In this document: piece after piece, positions 1 to 9,306 of the stretch
How the letters are laid out: the number at the start of each line of letters is the position of its first letter
Numbering within the stretch: position 1 is the first letter of the stretch
Assembly: GCF_019974135.1 (NCBI RefSeq)
Contig: NZ_AP025017.1
Coordinates: forward strand, 434,001-498,000
Direction: 5' to 3'
Origin: Actinomyces capricornis
GTDB taxonomy: Bacteria; Actinomycetota; Actinomycetes; Actinomycetales; Actinomycetaceae
DNA length: 64,000 nucleotides
The notes under the pieces: generated by a model
Told to the model about the DNA's origin: nothing
The model's database searches: none
The model's input: the letters and a program-made list of their open reading frames with translations, nothing else
Program-made: the position numbers and the translations under genes

Positions 1-1
1 G

Positions 2-205
2 GCCATCACCCGGGCCCTGCAGCGCCTCGCCCGGGACCGCACCGTCATCACGGTCTCCCACCGCCCCGGCGCCCTGGTGCGGGCCGACCGCACGGTCAGA
101 GTCGTCGATGGCCGCCTGGTCGAGGACGGCGCCCCGCCCAGCGGCCAGGCCCCGCCCGGGGAGGACCGCCCCATCGACCGCAGTACCCAGGAGGTGCACC
201 CATGA
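2..205 (+). CDS. ABC exporter half, C-terminal end (partial)
   Basis: The reading frame enters from the left edge and ends at 205, so only the last 67 residues are visible. They contain the H-loop region (TVITVSHRP) and the closing strand of an ABC nucleotide-binding domain (VRVVDGRLVEDG), followed by a polar tail. The stop codon overlaps the ATG of the next ABC half (ATGA, 202-205), so the two are translationally coupled and probably form a heterodimeric exporter. In actinobacteria such pairs are often annotated CydD/CydC-like. The substrate cannot be told from this fragment. Confidence 0.85.
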   Translation, partial: AITRALQRLARDRTVITVSHRPGALVRADRTVRVVDGRLVEDGAPPSGQAPPGEDRPIDRSTQEVHP

Positions 206-2019
206 GCGCCACCACCACTCCCCCGGCTCGCCGGAGTCCCCTGCCCGGTGGCGCCCGGGAGGTCTCGGAGCTGCCGGCCCCACCCCCGCGCAGGGTGCTG
301 GCGGGCTGGCTGGTGCGGGTGACCCGGCCCGTCCTGGCCCCGCTGCTGGGATCGACAGCCTGCCGCCTGGCCTCCCTACTGGTGGGGGTGGGCATGTTCG
401 CCCTGGGGGCCTCGGCGGTGGCCGCCCATGGGATCGCCCTGGCGCAGGGGCGACCGCTCAGCGGGCTGTGGCCGGTGGTGGCCGCCATGGCGGTCATGGC
501 CCTGGTCAAGGCCGCCCTGCGCTACGGCGAGCAGCTCCTGGGCCACCTGGTGGCCTTCCGGGCCCTGGAGCTACTGCGCGCGGAGGTCTTCGCCTCCTTC
601 ATCCCCCGCTCCCCGCGGCTGTCCCCGGCCTGGCACTCCGCCCAGCTGCTCACCCGCGCGACCAAGGACATCGACCGCATCGAGGTCCTCTTCGCCCACA
701 CCCTGGCGCCCGTCGTGTGCGCCGTCGTGGGGCCGCTCATGGTGGTGGGCGCCATCGGGGCGATGGTCTCCTGGCCGGTGGCGGGCGCCGCCCTGGGACT
801 CCTGGCCCTCCAGCTGCTCGTGGTCCCGGTCCTGGGCACGACGGCCTCGCTGGGGGCTGCCCGGGCGGGGGCGGCCGGGCGGGCGGCGCTGGTCCAGCAT
901 GTCACCGACACGGTCCAGGGCATGCCCGAGGTGGTGGGCTACGGCCGCACCGCCGCGCGCCTGGAGGAGATGGGCGGTCTCGACGACGCCGTGGCACGGA
1001 CCCTGGCACCCTCTGCCCGATGGGCGGCGGTGCGCCGCGGTGCGGGCGCGCTGCTGGGGCTGGCCGGTCCGGTGGCCGTCGTCGCCGTGGGCGCTGGTGG
1101 CGTCTCTGCCGGGCAGGTGAGCGCTGTGGCCCTGGCGGGGGCCGCCGCCGCGGTGCTCAGGCTGAGCGGCACAGTGCGCGGGGTTGAGGAGCTGGCGGCC
1201 TCCCTCAGCGCCTCGCTGGCCTCGGCCGAGCGCGTCTGGCAGGTGGTGCACGCCCCCCTGCCCCAGGCCGAAGGAGGAGTCGAGCTGGAGCCCGGCGTGA
1301 GCCATGGGCTGGAGTGGCGCGAGGTGGACTACACCTACCCGGGCTCCTCGGCCCCCGCCCTGCGGGGCGTCAGCATCCGGGCGCGGGCCGGGCAGTGGAC
1401 CTGCATCGTGGGCGCCTCGGGCTCGGGGAAGTCCACGCTGGCGCACCTGGCGCTGCGCTTCGACGACCCGCAGGCCGGGAGCATCCTCATCGACGGCACG
1501 GATGTGCGCGGGCTGCGGGTCGAGAGCCTGTACGGGCAGGTCGGCCTGGTCTCCCAGCGCATCCACCTCTTCCGGGCCCCGGTGGCCGACAACGTTCGCC
1601 TAGCGGCGCCCTCGGCCAGTGACGCGCAGGTGGAGCAGGCCTGCCGAGTCGCCGGCATCCATGAGGAGGTCATGGCTCTGCCAGGGGGCTACGGGAGCCT
1701 CGTGGGTGAGCGGGGCCAGTCCCTGTCCGGGGGCCAGCGCCAGCGCCTGGCCCTGGCGCGGGTGCTGCTGGCACGGCCCTCGGTCCTCATCCTCGATGAG
1801 TTCACCTCCCACCTGGACCCGGCCCTGGATGCGACGGTGCGCGAGGCGGTGCGCCGCCATCTGGCCGGGGCGACGGTCGTTGAGATCACCCACCGCCTGC
1901 AGTGGTCGACCCAGGCCGATCACGTCGTCGTCCTGGATGCGGGGCGGGTGGTGCAGGAGGGCGACCCGGCCGCGCTCCTCCAGGCCGATGGCCCCCTGCG
2001 CACCCTGGCCGCCCGCTAG
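202..2019 (+). CDS. ABC exporter half-transporter (fused permease and ATPase), CydC-like
   Basis: A 605-residue fused ABC half-exporter. Roughly residues 40-330 form the type I exporter membrane domain (hydrophobic segments, conserved KDIDRIE coupling region). Residues 370-600 form the ATPase, with Walker A GASGSGKST (about 404-412), signature LSGGQ (about 508), Walker B VLILDE (about 528-533) and the H-loop histidine in EITHRL (about 563). The D-loop side reads DEFTSHLD. It overlaps the upstream half by 4 nt, which supports a heterodimer. CydDC exporters move cysteine or glutathione across the membrane for cytochrome bd assembly. The resemblance is general, so the substrate is unassigned. 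Confidence 0.85.
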   Translation: MSATTTPPARRSPLPGGAREVSELPAPPPRRVLAGWLVRVTRPVLAPLLGSTACRLASLLVGVGMFALGASAVAAHGIALAQGRPLSGLWPVVAAMAVMALVKAALRYGEQLLGHLVAFRALELLRAEVFASFIPRSPRLSPAWHSAQLLTRATKDIDRIEVLFAHTLAPVVCAVVGPLMVVGAIGAMVSWPVAGAALGLLALQLLVVPVLGTTASLGAARAGAAGRAALVQHVTDTVQGMPEVVGYGRTAARLEEMGGLDDAVARTLAPSARWAAVRRGAGALLGLAGPVAVVAVGAGGVSAGQVSAVALAGAAAAVLRLSGTVRGVEELAASLSASLASAERVWQVVHAPLPQAEGGVELEPGVSHGLEWREVDYTYPGSSAPALRGVSIRARAGQWTCIVGASGSGKSTLAHLALRFDDPQAGSILIDGTDVRGLRVESLYGQVGLVSQRIHLFRAPVADNVRLAAPSASDAQVEQACRVAGIHEEVMALPGGYGSLVGERGQSLSGGQRQRLALARVLLARPSVLILDEFTSHLDPALDATVREAVRRHLAGATVVEITHRLQWSTQADHVVVLDAGRVVQEGDPAALLQADGPLRTLAAR

Positions 2020-3389
2020 CGCTCCTGGGCTCTGTCGGTGCCCGCGGCCTGGGCGGAGGCCGCCAGGTCCTCGGGGCTGACCACGCCCTCGACGCTGACG
2101 CGGTCGAGGTAGGCCATGCCGTCGAAGGCGAGCTCGCGGGCGTTCTCGGGGTCTCCCTCGGCACCGATGCGCCCGCCGGCGAGGCGATCGACCACCAGGG
2201 CGATCGCGCCGTCGCCGGTGACATTGGTGGCCGTGCCGAAGGAGTCCAGGGCGATGTAGGTGGCGATCATGAGGGCCACCTGGTCGTCGTTGAAGCCCAG
2301 CATGGAGGACAGCAGACCGGTGGCCGCCACGATCGCGCCGCCGGGAACACCCGGGGCGGCCACCATGGTGATGCCCAGCATGAAGATGAAGCCGAACCAC
2401 TGCACGGGGGTGACGACCAGGCCCTGGGTCAGGACGATGGCGAAGGCGAAGGCGAAGATCTTGGAGGTCGAGCCCGCCAGGTGGATGGTGGCGCACAGGG
2501 GCACGGTGAAGGAGGCCACGGCGTCGGACACGCCGTTCTTCTTGGCCTGGCGCAGGGTCACCGGGATGGTGGCCGCCGATGAGGAGGTGCCCAGCGCGGT
2601 GACGTAGGCCGGGAGCATGGTGATGATGGCCCGCAGCGGGTTCCTGCCCGAGATGAGCCCCGCCACGAGGTACTGGGAGGCCAGGATGACGACCTCCAGC
2701 ACCAGCACCACGACGACGACGTTGAGCAGGGTGCGCATGATCTGCCAGGCCTCGCCGGTGTAGGTGAGGTTGAGGAAGATCCCGAAGATGTGCAGGGGCA
2801 GGAGGGGGACGATGATCCGCTCGATGAGGCTGGTGATGATGGCGCGGAACTCGATGAAGCCCTTGCGCAGGACGCCTCGCGGCACCATGGACAGGCCGAT
2901 GCCCAGGAGGAAGGACAGCAGCAGGGCCGTCATGACCTCCACCGCGGGCGGCATCTCGACGGTGAAGTAGCTCGACAGCGCACTGCCCGGCTCCTCGACG
3001 CCGGACAGGGCGCCGTGCCCGATGAGGCGGGGCAGGACCGCGGTGCACACCAGGTAGGTCAGTGCGCCCGCGAAGATGGTCGAGCCGTAGGCGATGGCCG
3101 CGCAGATCCCCAGCCACTTGCCCGCCCCGCGCCCCAGGTCGGCGATCGCGGGGGTGACCAGGCCGATGATGATGAGCGGGATGGAGAAGGTGAGGAACTG
3201 GCTGAACAGGTCGGAGAAGGTGGCGAAGACATTGCCCACCGCCGTTGGAATGAGGTGGCGATCGCCGATCCTGATCGAGCCCAGCAGCAGTGCCAGGACG
3301 ATGGCCAGGACGACCCAGGTGAGCATGCCGCCGGGGACCTGGGAGAAGAAGGAGCGGGAGCTGCGCTCGCCCACGGGAGCCTGTGACAT
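2016..3389 (-). CDS. Dicarboxylate/amino acid:cation symporter (DAACS family)
   Basis: A 457-residue polytopic membrane protein with the hallmark re-entrant loop GTSSSAATIPVTL (HP1) and a later substrate/ion-binding TM segment with GTATNVTGDG. The family (GltP, DctA, SstT) couples uptake of dicarboxylates or amino acids such as glutamate or serine to Na+ or H+. The start was set at the ATG at 3389, preceded by a GGAAAGG ribosome site; the open frame runs further upstream but that part has no membrane character. The gene converges with the ABC exporter and their 3' ends overlap by 4 nt. The substrate is not resolved by sequence. Confidence 0.88.
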   Translation of the reverse strand: MSQAPVGERSSRSFFSQVPGGMLTWVVLAIVLALLLGSIRIGDRHLIPTAVGNVFATFSDLFSQFLTFSIPLIIIGLVTPAIADLGRGAGKWLGICAAIAYGSTIFAGALTYLVCTAVLPRLIGHGALSGVEEPGSALSSYFTVEMPPAVEVMTALLLSFLLGIGLSMVPRGVLRKGFIEFRAIITSLIERIIVPLLPLHIFGIFLNLTYTGEAWQIMRTLLNVVVVVLVLEVVILASQYLVAGLISGRNPLRAIITMLPAYVTALGTSSSAATIPVTLRQAKKNGVSDAVASFTVPLCATIHLAGSTSKIFAFAFAIVLTQGLVVTPVQWFGFIFMLGITMVAAPGVPGGAIVAATGLLSSMLGFNDDQVALMIATYIALDSFGTATNVTGDGAIALVVDRLAGGRIGAEGDPENARELAFDGMAYLDRVSVEGVVSPEDLAASAQAAGTDRAQER

Positions 3390-3554
3390 GAGCGTGCCTT
3401 TCCGTATGTCAGGCAGACGACTGCGGAGCGCCGTCAAGGATAGGGACAGCCTGCCATATCGATCACCATTCGGTCGCCCCCCAACCACGAAGTGGATCCC
3501 GGGCCGCCTGTGCGCTGCGGTGGCGCTGCGGCTCCCACCGGCACTCCCCCGCAC

Positions 3555-3851
3555 TCACATGAGGCGGGGCAGGTCCACGTTGGGTGAGAGCAGGAGGATG
3601 AGGAGTGCGAGGCCCACACCGAAGACGACATCGAAGACGCGCCCGCGCGCCGCGATCCAGGAGCCGTCGGGGCGCTGGAGGCGCACAAGGGCCAGGGCCA
3701 GGAGTCCGACGGCCAGCCACAGCACGGCCAGGCGCTGGTAGCCCAGGAGGCTGAGGGCCGGTACGGCGGCCAGTCCCAGGGCCACGACAACAACGCCGAC
3801 AGTGCGGTAGGACTGATGGCGTGCGGACCGCTGCGGCTCCTCCTGGCTCAC
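3555..3851 (-). CDS. DUF3017 family small membrane protein
   Basis: 98 residues with a charged N-terminus, three predicted membrane segments (about 17-35, 38-57 and 75-92) and a PDGSWIAARGRVFDVVFG motif between the second and third. Small actinobacterial membrane proteins of this kind (DUF3017) sit beside folate and purine genes, and here purH is directly upstream on the same strand, which fits. Function is unknown. The start is a GTG at 3851. No Shine-Dalgarno sequence precedes it, but TAGACT lies exactly 6 nt upstream, so the mRNA may be leaderless. Confidence 0.72.
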   Translation of the reverse strand: MSQEEPQRSARHQSYRTVGVVVVALGLAAVPALSLLGYQRLAVLWLAVGLLALALVRLQRPDGSWIAARGRVFDVVFGVGLALLILLLSPNVDLPRLM

Positions 3852-3970
3852 GGCGGCAGTCTAGTTGTACTTCCCCGGCAGGTGGTGAGGTCAATCGGGT
3901 AGTGGTCCCCTCCTGGTTCGGGGTGGTCCAGGGTGCGGGCCGGGGAGGGCGGCAGGGCCGCCGTTGGGCG

Positions 3971-4043
3971 TCGTTTCGCGGAAAGGGCGTCACTTGGCGG
4001 AATGGACGTCACCTACAAGGTAGGTCCATTCCGCCAAGTGACG
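3971..4043. repeat. Palindromic intergenic repeat, family A copy 1 (56-bp core)
   Basis: The core 3988-4043 folds into a long hairpin: outer arms 3988-4005 and 4026-4043 pair (CGTCACTTGGCGGAATGG with its complement), and an inner stem ACCTAC (4011-4016) pairs with GTAGGT (4020-4025). A second copy with the same 56-bp core length lies at 31875-31930. The flank TTCGCG..AA.GGGCGTCACTT is also shared. It lies between purH and the DUF3017 gene. It could act as a terminator or transcript-processing hairpin, but two distant copies argue for a repeat family. Confidence 0.75.
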
Positions 4044-4100
4044 CACCTGTTGCGCGGACGCCTGCAGATGCCCGCGGACGCCTGCGGATGTCAGTGGATA

Positions 4101-5972
4101 TCAGTGGGCGAAGTGGCGGGTGCCGGTGAGGTACATGGTCACGCCGGCCGCCTGGGCCGCCGCGATGACCTCCTCGTCGCGGATGGAGCCACCGGGCTGG
4201 ACCACGGCGCGCACCCCGGCGTCGATGAGCACCTGGAGGCCATCGGCGAAGGGGAAGAAGGCATCGGAGGCCGCCACAGCCCCCCGGGCCCGCTCGGGTG
4301 CGGCAGCATCGAGGACCTCGGCGGCCTCCGCCCCACCCACGGCGCCCTTCTCGGCACCCGCCTGCGCGCTGGGCACCTGCGCGGCGTCACCGGTGCTGCG
4401 CGCGCCCAGGGTGTTGGCGCGCTCAACGGCCAGGGCGCAGGAGTCCACGCGGTTGACCTGCCCCATGCCCACACCCACGGTGGCGCCCCCGCTGGCCAGC
4501 AGGATGGCATTGGAGCGCACGGCGCGCACGCTGCGCCAGGCGAAGACCAGCTCCTCCATGAGGGCCTCGTCGGCGGCGGGCCCGGCCACCAGGCGCCAGT
4601 TGGCCGGGTCGTCACCGGCGGCGTCCAGGGCGTCGCGCTGCTGGATGACCGCGCCCCCGGTGATCTGCTTGATCTCATAGTCCTCGTGCTGAGGTGGCTC
4701 GACCTCCAGCAGGCGCAGGTTCTTCTTGGCCGACAGGATCTCCACCGCCTCGGGCTCGAAGCCGGGGGCGGCCACCACCTCGGTGAAGATGGGTGCGACC
4801 TGGCGGGCCATCGCCGCGGTGACGGTGGCGTTGGTGGCGATGACGCCGCCGTAGGCCGAGACCGGATCGCAGGCGTGGGCCCTGCGGTGGGCCTCGGCCA
4901 CGTCCCCGGCCGCCGAGACGGCGATGCCGCAGGGGTTGGCGTGCTTGACCACGGCCACGCACACCTGCTCGCCGTGGTCGCGCACGGCGCGCAGGGCGGC
5001 GTCGGTGTCGGTGTAGTTGTTGTAGCTCATGGCCTTGCCGTGGAGCTGGCGCGCCCCGGCCACTCCCCCGCTGGCGCCGGGGGTGCGGTAGACGGCCGCC
5101 CCCTGGTGGGGGTTCTCCCCGTAGCGCAGGGTGGCGATGCGCTCGTAGCCGGCACCGATGTAGGCCGGCGGCCCGGCCGGCTCCCGACCCTGCCCCGAGC
5201 CCTGCCCGGGCAGGGCGACGGCGGACGAGGCCCCCGTCCCCTGGGCGGGCAGGTCCTCCTGGGCGGGCGGCGCCTCCTCGGCGCGCTCGGCCATCCAGGT
5301 GGCCACGGCGGCGTCATAGGCGGCGGTGTGGGCGAAGGCGGCCGCGGCCAGGGCGCGGCGCTGGGCCAGGGTGAAGCCGCCGGCCCCCAGGGCGGCGGCG
5401 ACGTCGTCGTAGGCGCCGGGGTCGGTGACCACCGCGACGCTCGGATGGTTCTTGGCGGCGGCACGCACCATGGCGGGCCCGCCGATGTCGATCTGCTCCA
5501 CGCAGGCGTCGAAGGGCGCCCCGGAGGCCACGGTATGGGCGAAGGGGTAGAGGTTGACCACCACCAGGTCGATGGGAGCCACGCCCAGCTCGGCCAGCTG
5601 GTCCATGTGCTCGCGCTTGCGGCGGTCGGCCAGGATGCCGGCGTGGATGCGCGGGTGGAGGGTCTTGACGCGGCCCTCCAGGCACTCGGGGAAGTCGGTG
5701 ACCGCCTCCACGGGGGTCACCGGCAGGCCGGCGGCCGCGATGGTCGCGGCCGTGGAGCCGGTGGAGACGATCTCCACACCGGCCCGCACCAGGGCGGCGG
5801 CCAGGTCGGGCAGGCCGGTCTTGTCGTAGACGGAGACCAGGGCGCGGCGCACGGGGAGGCGGTCGGGGCTCTCCGGGCCCTCGGTGGGCACGTGGGCGGT
5901 GGGGACGGGGGCCGGGGGTGCCCCGTCCTGGGCGGCGGAGGGGGCGGCTGAGGGGTCGGCGTGTGCGGTCAC
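4101..5972 (-). CDS. purH: Bifunctional AICAR formyltransferase / IMP cyclohydrolase
   Basis: Catalyses the last two steps of purine synthesis: formylation of AICAR by 10-formyl-THF, then ring closure to IMP. The N-terminal IMP cyclohydrolase domain begins at [12 protein letters not shown]. The transformylase domain carries the catalytic Lys-His pair in VKHANPCG (about residue 343). At 623 residues it is longer than the usual 520-530, owing to a disordered N-terminus of about 40 residues, an Ala/Gly/Pro-rich insert near 235-270 and another near 520-555. The start is the GTG at 5972, with AGGAG 5 nt upstream; a frame-open ATG at 6035 has no good ribosome site. purN lies further upstream on the same strand. 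Confidence 0.95.
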   Translation of the reverse strand: MTAHADPSAAPSAAQDGAPPAPVPTAHVPTEGPESPDRLPVRRALVSVYDKTGLPDLAAALVRAGVEIVSTGSTAATIAAAGLPVTPVEAVTDFPECLEGRVKTLHPRIHAGILADRRKREHMDQLAELGVAPIDLVVVNLYPFAHTVASGAPFDACVEQIDIGGPAMVRAAAKNHPSVAVVTDPGAYDDVAAALGAGGFTLAQRRALAAAAFAHTAAYDAAVATWMAERAEEAPPAQEDLPAQGTGASSAVALPGQGSGQGREPAGPPAYIGAGYERIATLRYGENPHQGAAVYRTPGASGGVAGARQLHGKAMSYNNYTDTDAALRAVRDHGEQVCVAVVKHANPCGIAVSAAGDVAEAHRRAHACDPVSAYGGVIATNATVTAAMARQVAPIFTEVVAAPGFEPEAVEILSAKKNLRLLEVEPPQHEDYEIKQITGGAVIQQRDALDAAGDDPANWRLVAGPAADEALMEELVFAWRSVRAVRSNAILLASGGATVGVGMGQVNRVDSCALAVERANTLGARSTGDAAQVPSAQAGAEKGAVGGAEAAEVLDAAAPERARGAVAASDAFFPFADGLQVLIDAGVRAVVQPGGSIRDEEVIAAAQAAGVTMYLTGTRHFAH

Positions 5973-6086
5973 GGGATGCTCCTGTGGTGCCAGCGGGTCG
6001 GCGGGACGCCCAGGCGGGCGACGTCCCCTCCACATGTCTGGGCCGCTCCCCGGTGGTGGCCCACCCTCGCCAGTCGCGGCAGGCCC

Positions 6087-6092
6087 AGGATA
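6087..6092 (-). promoter_or_regulatory. Possible -10 element for purH
   Basis: On the minus strand this reads TATCCT, about 115 nt upstream of the purH start, in the 243-bp gap between the broken ABC ATPase and purH. No convincing -35 was found, so this is only a candidate. It would let purH be expressed even if the upstream ABC genes are dead. Confidence 0.3.
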
Positions 6093-6215
6093 GACCCACA
6101 GGCCCCCGGATCGCCCCCGACGGCCCGGGGCCGCCCCGGATCGTCCGACAGGAGGGGCGGCGGGTCCCGTCCCGGCCCCGGGGCCGCTGGCGGGGGCGAC
6201 GTCGGGCCCTGCGGC

Positions 6216-6939
6216 TCAGTGCAGGGGCATGACGGTGTCGGCGGCCTCAATGAGGAGGGGGTCGTGGGTGGCGGTGAGGATGCCGACGCCGCTGTCGACC
6301 AGCTCCCGCAGGTGGGCGATGACCCGGTGGGTGGTCGCCTCATCCAGGGCGGAGGTGGGCTCGTCGAGCAGGAGGACGCGCGGCCGGGCGATGATGAGGC
6401 CGGCCAGCCCGACCCGCTGGCGCTCCCCACCCGAGAGGGTGCGCACGTCCCGCTCCAGGACCAGCTCCAGGCCCAGGCGCCGGGCGAGCCGAGTGGCGCG
6501 CCGGCGGGCCTCGGCGCGCTCGCAGCGGCGCAGGGGCCCGGCGCCCACCGTGATGGCCTCCAGGACGGCGAGCCCGTCGACGACGGGAGCCTCCTGGTCG
6601 AGGAAGCCCAGGAAGCCGCGCCGCAGGCGGGTGACCTGCTCGGGGCCCACCCCGTCCAGGGCGGTGCCCCGCCATGACACGGCGCCCTCCTGAGGCAGCA
6701 GGAACCCGGCGAGGATCCGCAGCAGGGTCGACTTGCCCGAGCCGGTCCGACCGGTGACGGCGATCATCTGCCCGCCGTGGAGGTCCACGGCTGAGGTCCT
6801 CCAGGAGGTGGCGGGGGCCGCTGGGGCCGGCCACGGCCATGGACAGGCCGACGGCACTGACCAGGGCCGGTCCCGGCTCGGGAGCGCTGGAGCAGGACTG
6901 GTCGGTGGCGGGGGTGGGACTGGTTGAGGCCTGGGTCAT
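6216..6939 (-). pseudogene. ABC transporter ATP-binding protein, frameshifted
   Basis: A 241-codon ABC ATPase of the LolD/MacB type with one extra base. Translation from the ATG at 6939 (overlapping the permease stop, ATGA) gives MTQASTSPTP...HLLEDLS, after which homology continues in another frame from VDLHGGQMIAVTGRTGSGKST. The shift lies near 6790 (an extra C in CTCAGCCGTGG on the minus strand). Downstream are Walker A, signature LSGGERQRVGLAGL, Walker B VLLLDE and a His switch (TATHD). The site is not a slippery heptamer. Either the gene is decaying or the assembly has an error; the paired permease also carries one shift. An ATG at 6857 in the second frame would give a shortened protein with an unnatural N-terminus. 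Confidence 0.75.
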
Positions 6940-8568
6940 GGGGTGATTCCTGGGAGCTGGTCGGCGTCGGTGCGGGAGGTGGGGCGCGCGATGCGCTGGG
7001 GGACGGATGCGCATGCCGCCAGGCGGGCCGTGACCAGGGCCACGATGAGTAGGACGGCCAGGGCGGTCAGGCCTGCCCAGGCCAGGCTGGCGGCCACCGC
7101 ACTGGGGTCCGGGCCCATCCATGGCGTGAGCCGGGTGCTCACCGCGATCCCGGCCAGCGCCACCGCCAGGAGCAGGAGGGGCCCGAACTGGCGCGCCCAC
7201 AGGACTGCCTCCACGGCCAGGCGCGCTCGGCGGGGCCAGCCCTGGAGGGCCAGGACGCGCTGGCGGCGCTGGGCCGCCCGCTGCACATCGCGCAGTCCCG
7301 CCCCCAGGATGAGGGCCGCCGCTGCTGCGCTCAGGAGGAGAAGGAGTCGGGAGGCGGCCCCGATCACGCCCGTGCCCTGGACGGCGAGCGCCGACATGCC
7401 GGCCTGGGCTGCGGCCCCTCCCAGGATCTGGGCGGCCAGGGCGGCCAGGGCGCCGGCCGCCAGGGCCGCCACGCTCACCGGGGCCCGGCCCGGCCCGTGG
7501 GCCCCCCATCCCGCAGCCAGCGTGGTGCTGCGGGCCGCCCGCGCCCCGGCCGGGCCACTGGTGGCGCGCCGGCGCCGGGAGGCGGTGGTCAGGGCGATCA
7601 GGCGGCGTGGCCGGGTCGGGGACGGCACCGGGGACACCTGGGCAGGACTGGGCTGGTCAGAACGGGGGCGGGCGATCGTGCTCGGACGGCAGGCCTTGAG
7701 GCCATCCCACCAGGCCAGGGCGGCCGCGCCCGTGCAGGCCAGCACCCCGATCGCCACGATCATGCCCGGGCCCGTGCCCGGATGGGCAACGGCCCTCCTG
7801 GCCCCCAGGAGGGCCACCACCGCGCAGCAGACCAGCAGGGCACCGATCCCGGGAAGGGACCCGGCCAGGAGGCGGCGCCGCACGCTGGACCCGGACCAGC
7901 CCGCGCTCAGCAGCGTGCGGGCCTCCTGACGGCGCAGCGCCGAGGAGCTGCGCTCGACCACCAGCGCCAGGAATCCCACGACAAGGACGGCCAGGAGGGG
8001 CAGGAGCGCCAGGGCGCGGCCGGTGGCGCGCTCGACCCGCAGGACGGCCCCGAGCTCGGTCCAGGTCTCGGTGGCCCGGCCATGCCAGGCGGCGGCGTCG
8101 TTCCCGGTCAGGTCGACGGCCACCTCGCTGCGGGAGGCACCAGTGAGGACCGAGGCGCTGAGCCCCATCTGAGAGATCTGGGCGGCGATGCGCTCCAGCT
8201 CGGTGTCGCTGGGCGGCTGGCCGTCGGTCCGCTCCAGGCGCACCCGCACGACGGTGGCCCCCAGCTCCGAGGCCTCTGAGAGGCCCTCAGCACCCTGCCC
8301 CTCCTCCATGAGGGAGGCCAGCAGGTGGCGGGAGACGAGGGCCGGGGCGGCGGAGGTGGCGGCTCCCGTGGCGTCGAGGGTCTGGGTGATGGCGCCCTGG
8401 GTGGTGCGCAGGCTTGAGGCGCTCAGAGGGCTGGTCCCGGGCGGCCAACAGGATGTCGCGCACGCTGAGCTCGGCGGATGTGCCGATGAGACTGGAGCAG
8501 ATGAGGACTGCTCCGAGCAGCCCCAGGGCCCAGGCGCGGCGGACGACCCGCCGGCCGCCCCGGATCAC
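6936..8568 (-). pseudogene. FtsX-like ABC permease, frameshifted
   Basis: Starts at a GTG (8568) that overlaps the purN stop. The N-terminus MIRGGRRVVRR leads into a membrane segment, then an extracytoplasmic region. One extra base near 8414-8415 (CTCAAGCC on the minus strand) shifts the frame; the rest continues as SLRTTQGAITQTLDATG and on to 6936. The C-terminal part has several membrane segments and a long cytoplasmic loop with VERSSSALRRQEARTLLSAGWS, typical of FtsX/MacB-type permeases. Its stop overlaps the ATPase start. Together with the frameshifted ATPase it would form an efflux or lipoprotein-release type transporter of unknown substrate, probably inactive as written. Confidence 0.72.
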
Positions 8569-9230
8569 GCCTCCTCTCCAGGGGCCTCGGCGTGGCCGCG
8601 CCGGGCCAGGCGGGCGACGACGTCGATGAGCTGGGGGGTCTCGGCGGCCTTGATGCGCTCGGTGAGGGCGTCCTCGTCGTCGCCGTCCAGGACCGCCACC
8701 TCCACCTGGTCGATGATGGCGCCGGTGTCCACGCCCTCATCGACCCAGAACACGGTGGCCCCGGCGCGGCGCGCCCCGGCCGCCAGGGCGTCGCGCACCG
8801 CATGCGCCCCGGGGAAGTCGGGCAGCAGGGAGGGGTGGGTGTTGATGATGCGCCCCGGGAAGCGGTTGAGGAAGCCGGGGCCCAGCAGGCGCATGAAGCC
8901 GGCGCACACCACCAGGTCGGGCTCGTGGAGGGCCACGGCCCGGGCCAGCGCCTCATCCCAGACGGCCCGCTCGGGGTAGTCGCGCGGGAGCACCACCGCG
9001 GTGGGCACCCCGGCGGCCTCGGCATGCGCCAGGCCCGCGCACGGCCGATCGGCGACGACGCCCACCACCTGCGCCCCATAGCCGGGATCCTGGCAGGCAC
9101 GCAGCAGGGCGGCCAGATTGGAGCCCGTGCCCGAGATGAGGACAACGAGCCTGGCCGGCTCCAGGCCGGCGGCGCCGCTCATCGTCCCTCCCCGGGTCCC
9201 GCCCCGGCCCTGGTCTGCAGTGGTGCTCAT
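8565..9230 (-). CDS. purN: Phosphoribosylglycinamide formyltransferase
   Basis: Transfers a formyl group from 10-formyl-THF to GAR in the third step of purine synthesis. It shows SGTGSNLAALL near the N-terminus (phosphate binding) and the active-site stretch INTHPSLLPDFPG (catalytic Asn and His), followed by VDEGVDTGAII with the catalytic Asp. Length is 221 residues, normal for PurN with a short N-terminal tail. The ATG at 9230 was chosen because GAGGAGG precedes it at good spacing; the ATG at 9182 (MSGAAG) is an alternative. Its stop overlaps the start of the broken ABC permease. Confidence 0.95.
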   Translation of the reverse strand: MSTTADQGRGGTRGGTMSGAAGLEPARLVVLISGTGSNLAALLRACQDPGYGAQVVGVVADRPCAGLAHAEAAGVPTAVVLPRDYPERAVWDEALARAVALHEPDLVVCAGFMRLLGPGFLNRFPGRIINTHPSLLPDFPGAHAVRDALAAGARRAGATVFWVDEGVDTGAIIDQVEVAVLDGDDEDALTERIKAAETPQLIDVVARLARRGHAEAPGEEA

Positions 9231-9306
9231 CGGCACTCCTCCTCGCCTCTCATTGGACTCCCTCGCCCCGACCGGCTCGGGGCTGCCGGGGACGGCCCGG
9301 TCCCGC

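Noticed and set aside
3933-5951. 672-residue open frame antisense to purH
   Set aside because: High GC keeps antisense frames open. Its product is low-complexity Gly/Ala/Val/His without motifs, and purH on the other strand is certain.
6780-6800. Programmed ribosomal frameshift in the ABC ATPase
   Set aside because: No slippery heptamer, stop codon or stimulatory structure at the shift site; ABC ATPases do not normally use recoding.
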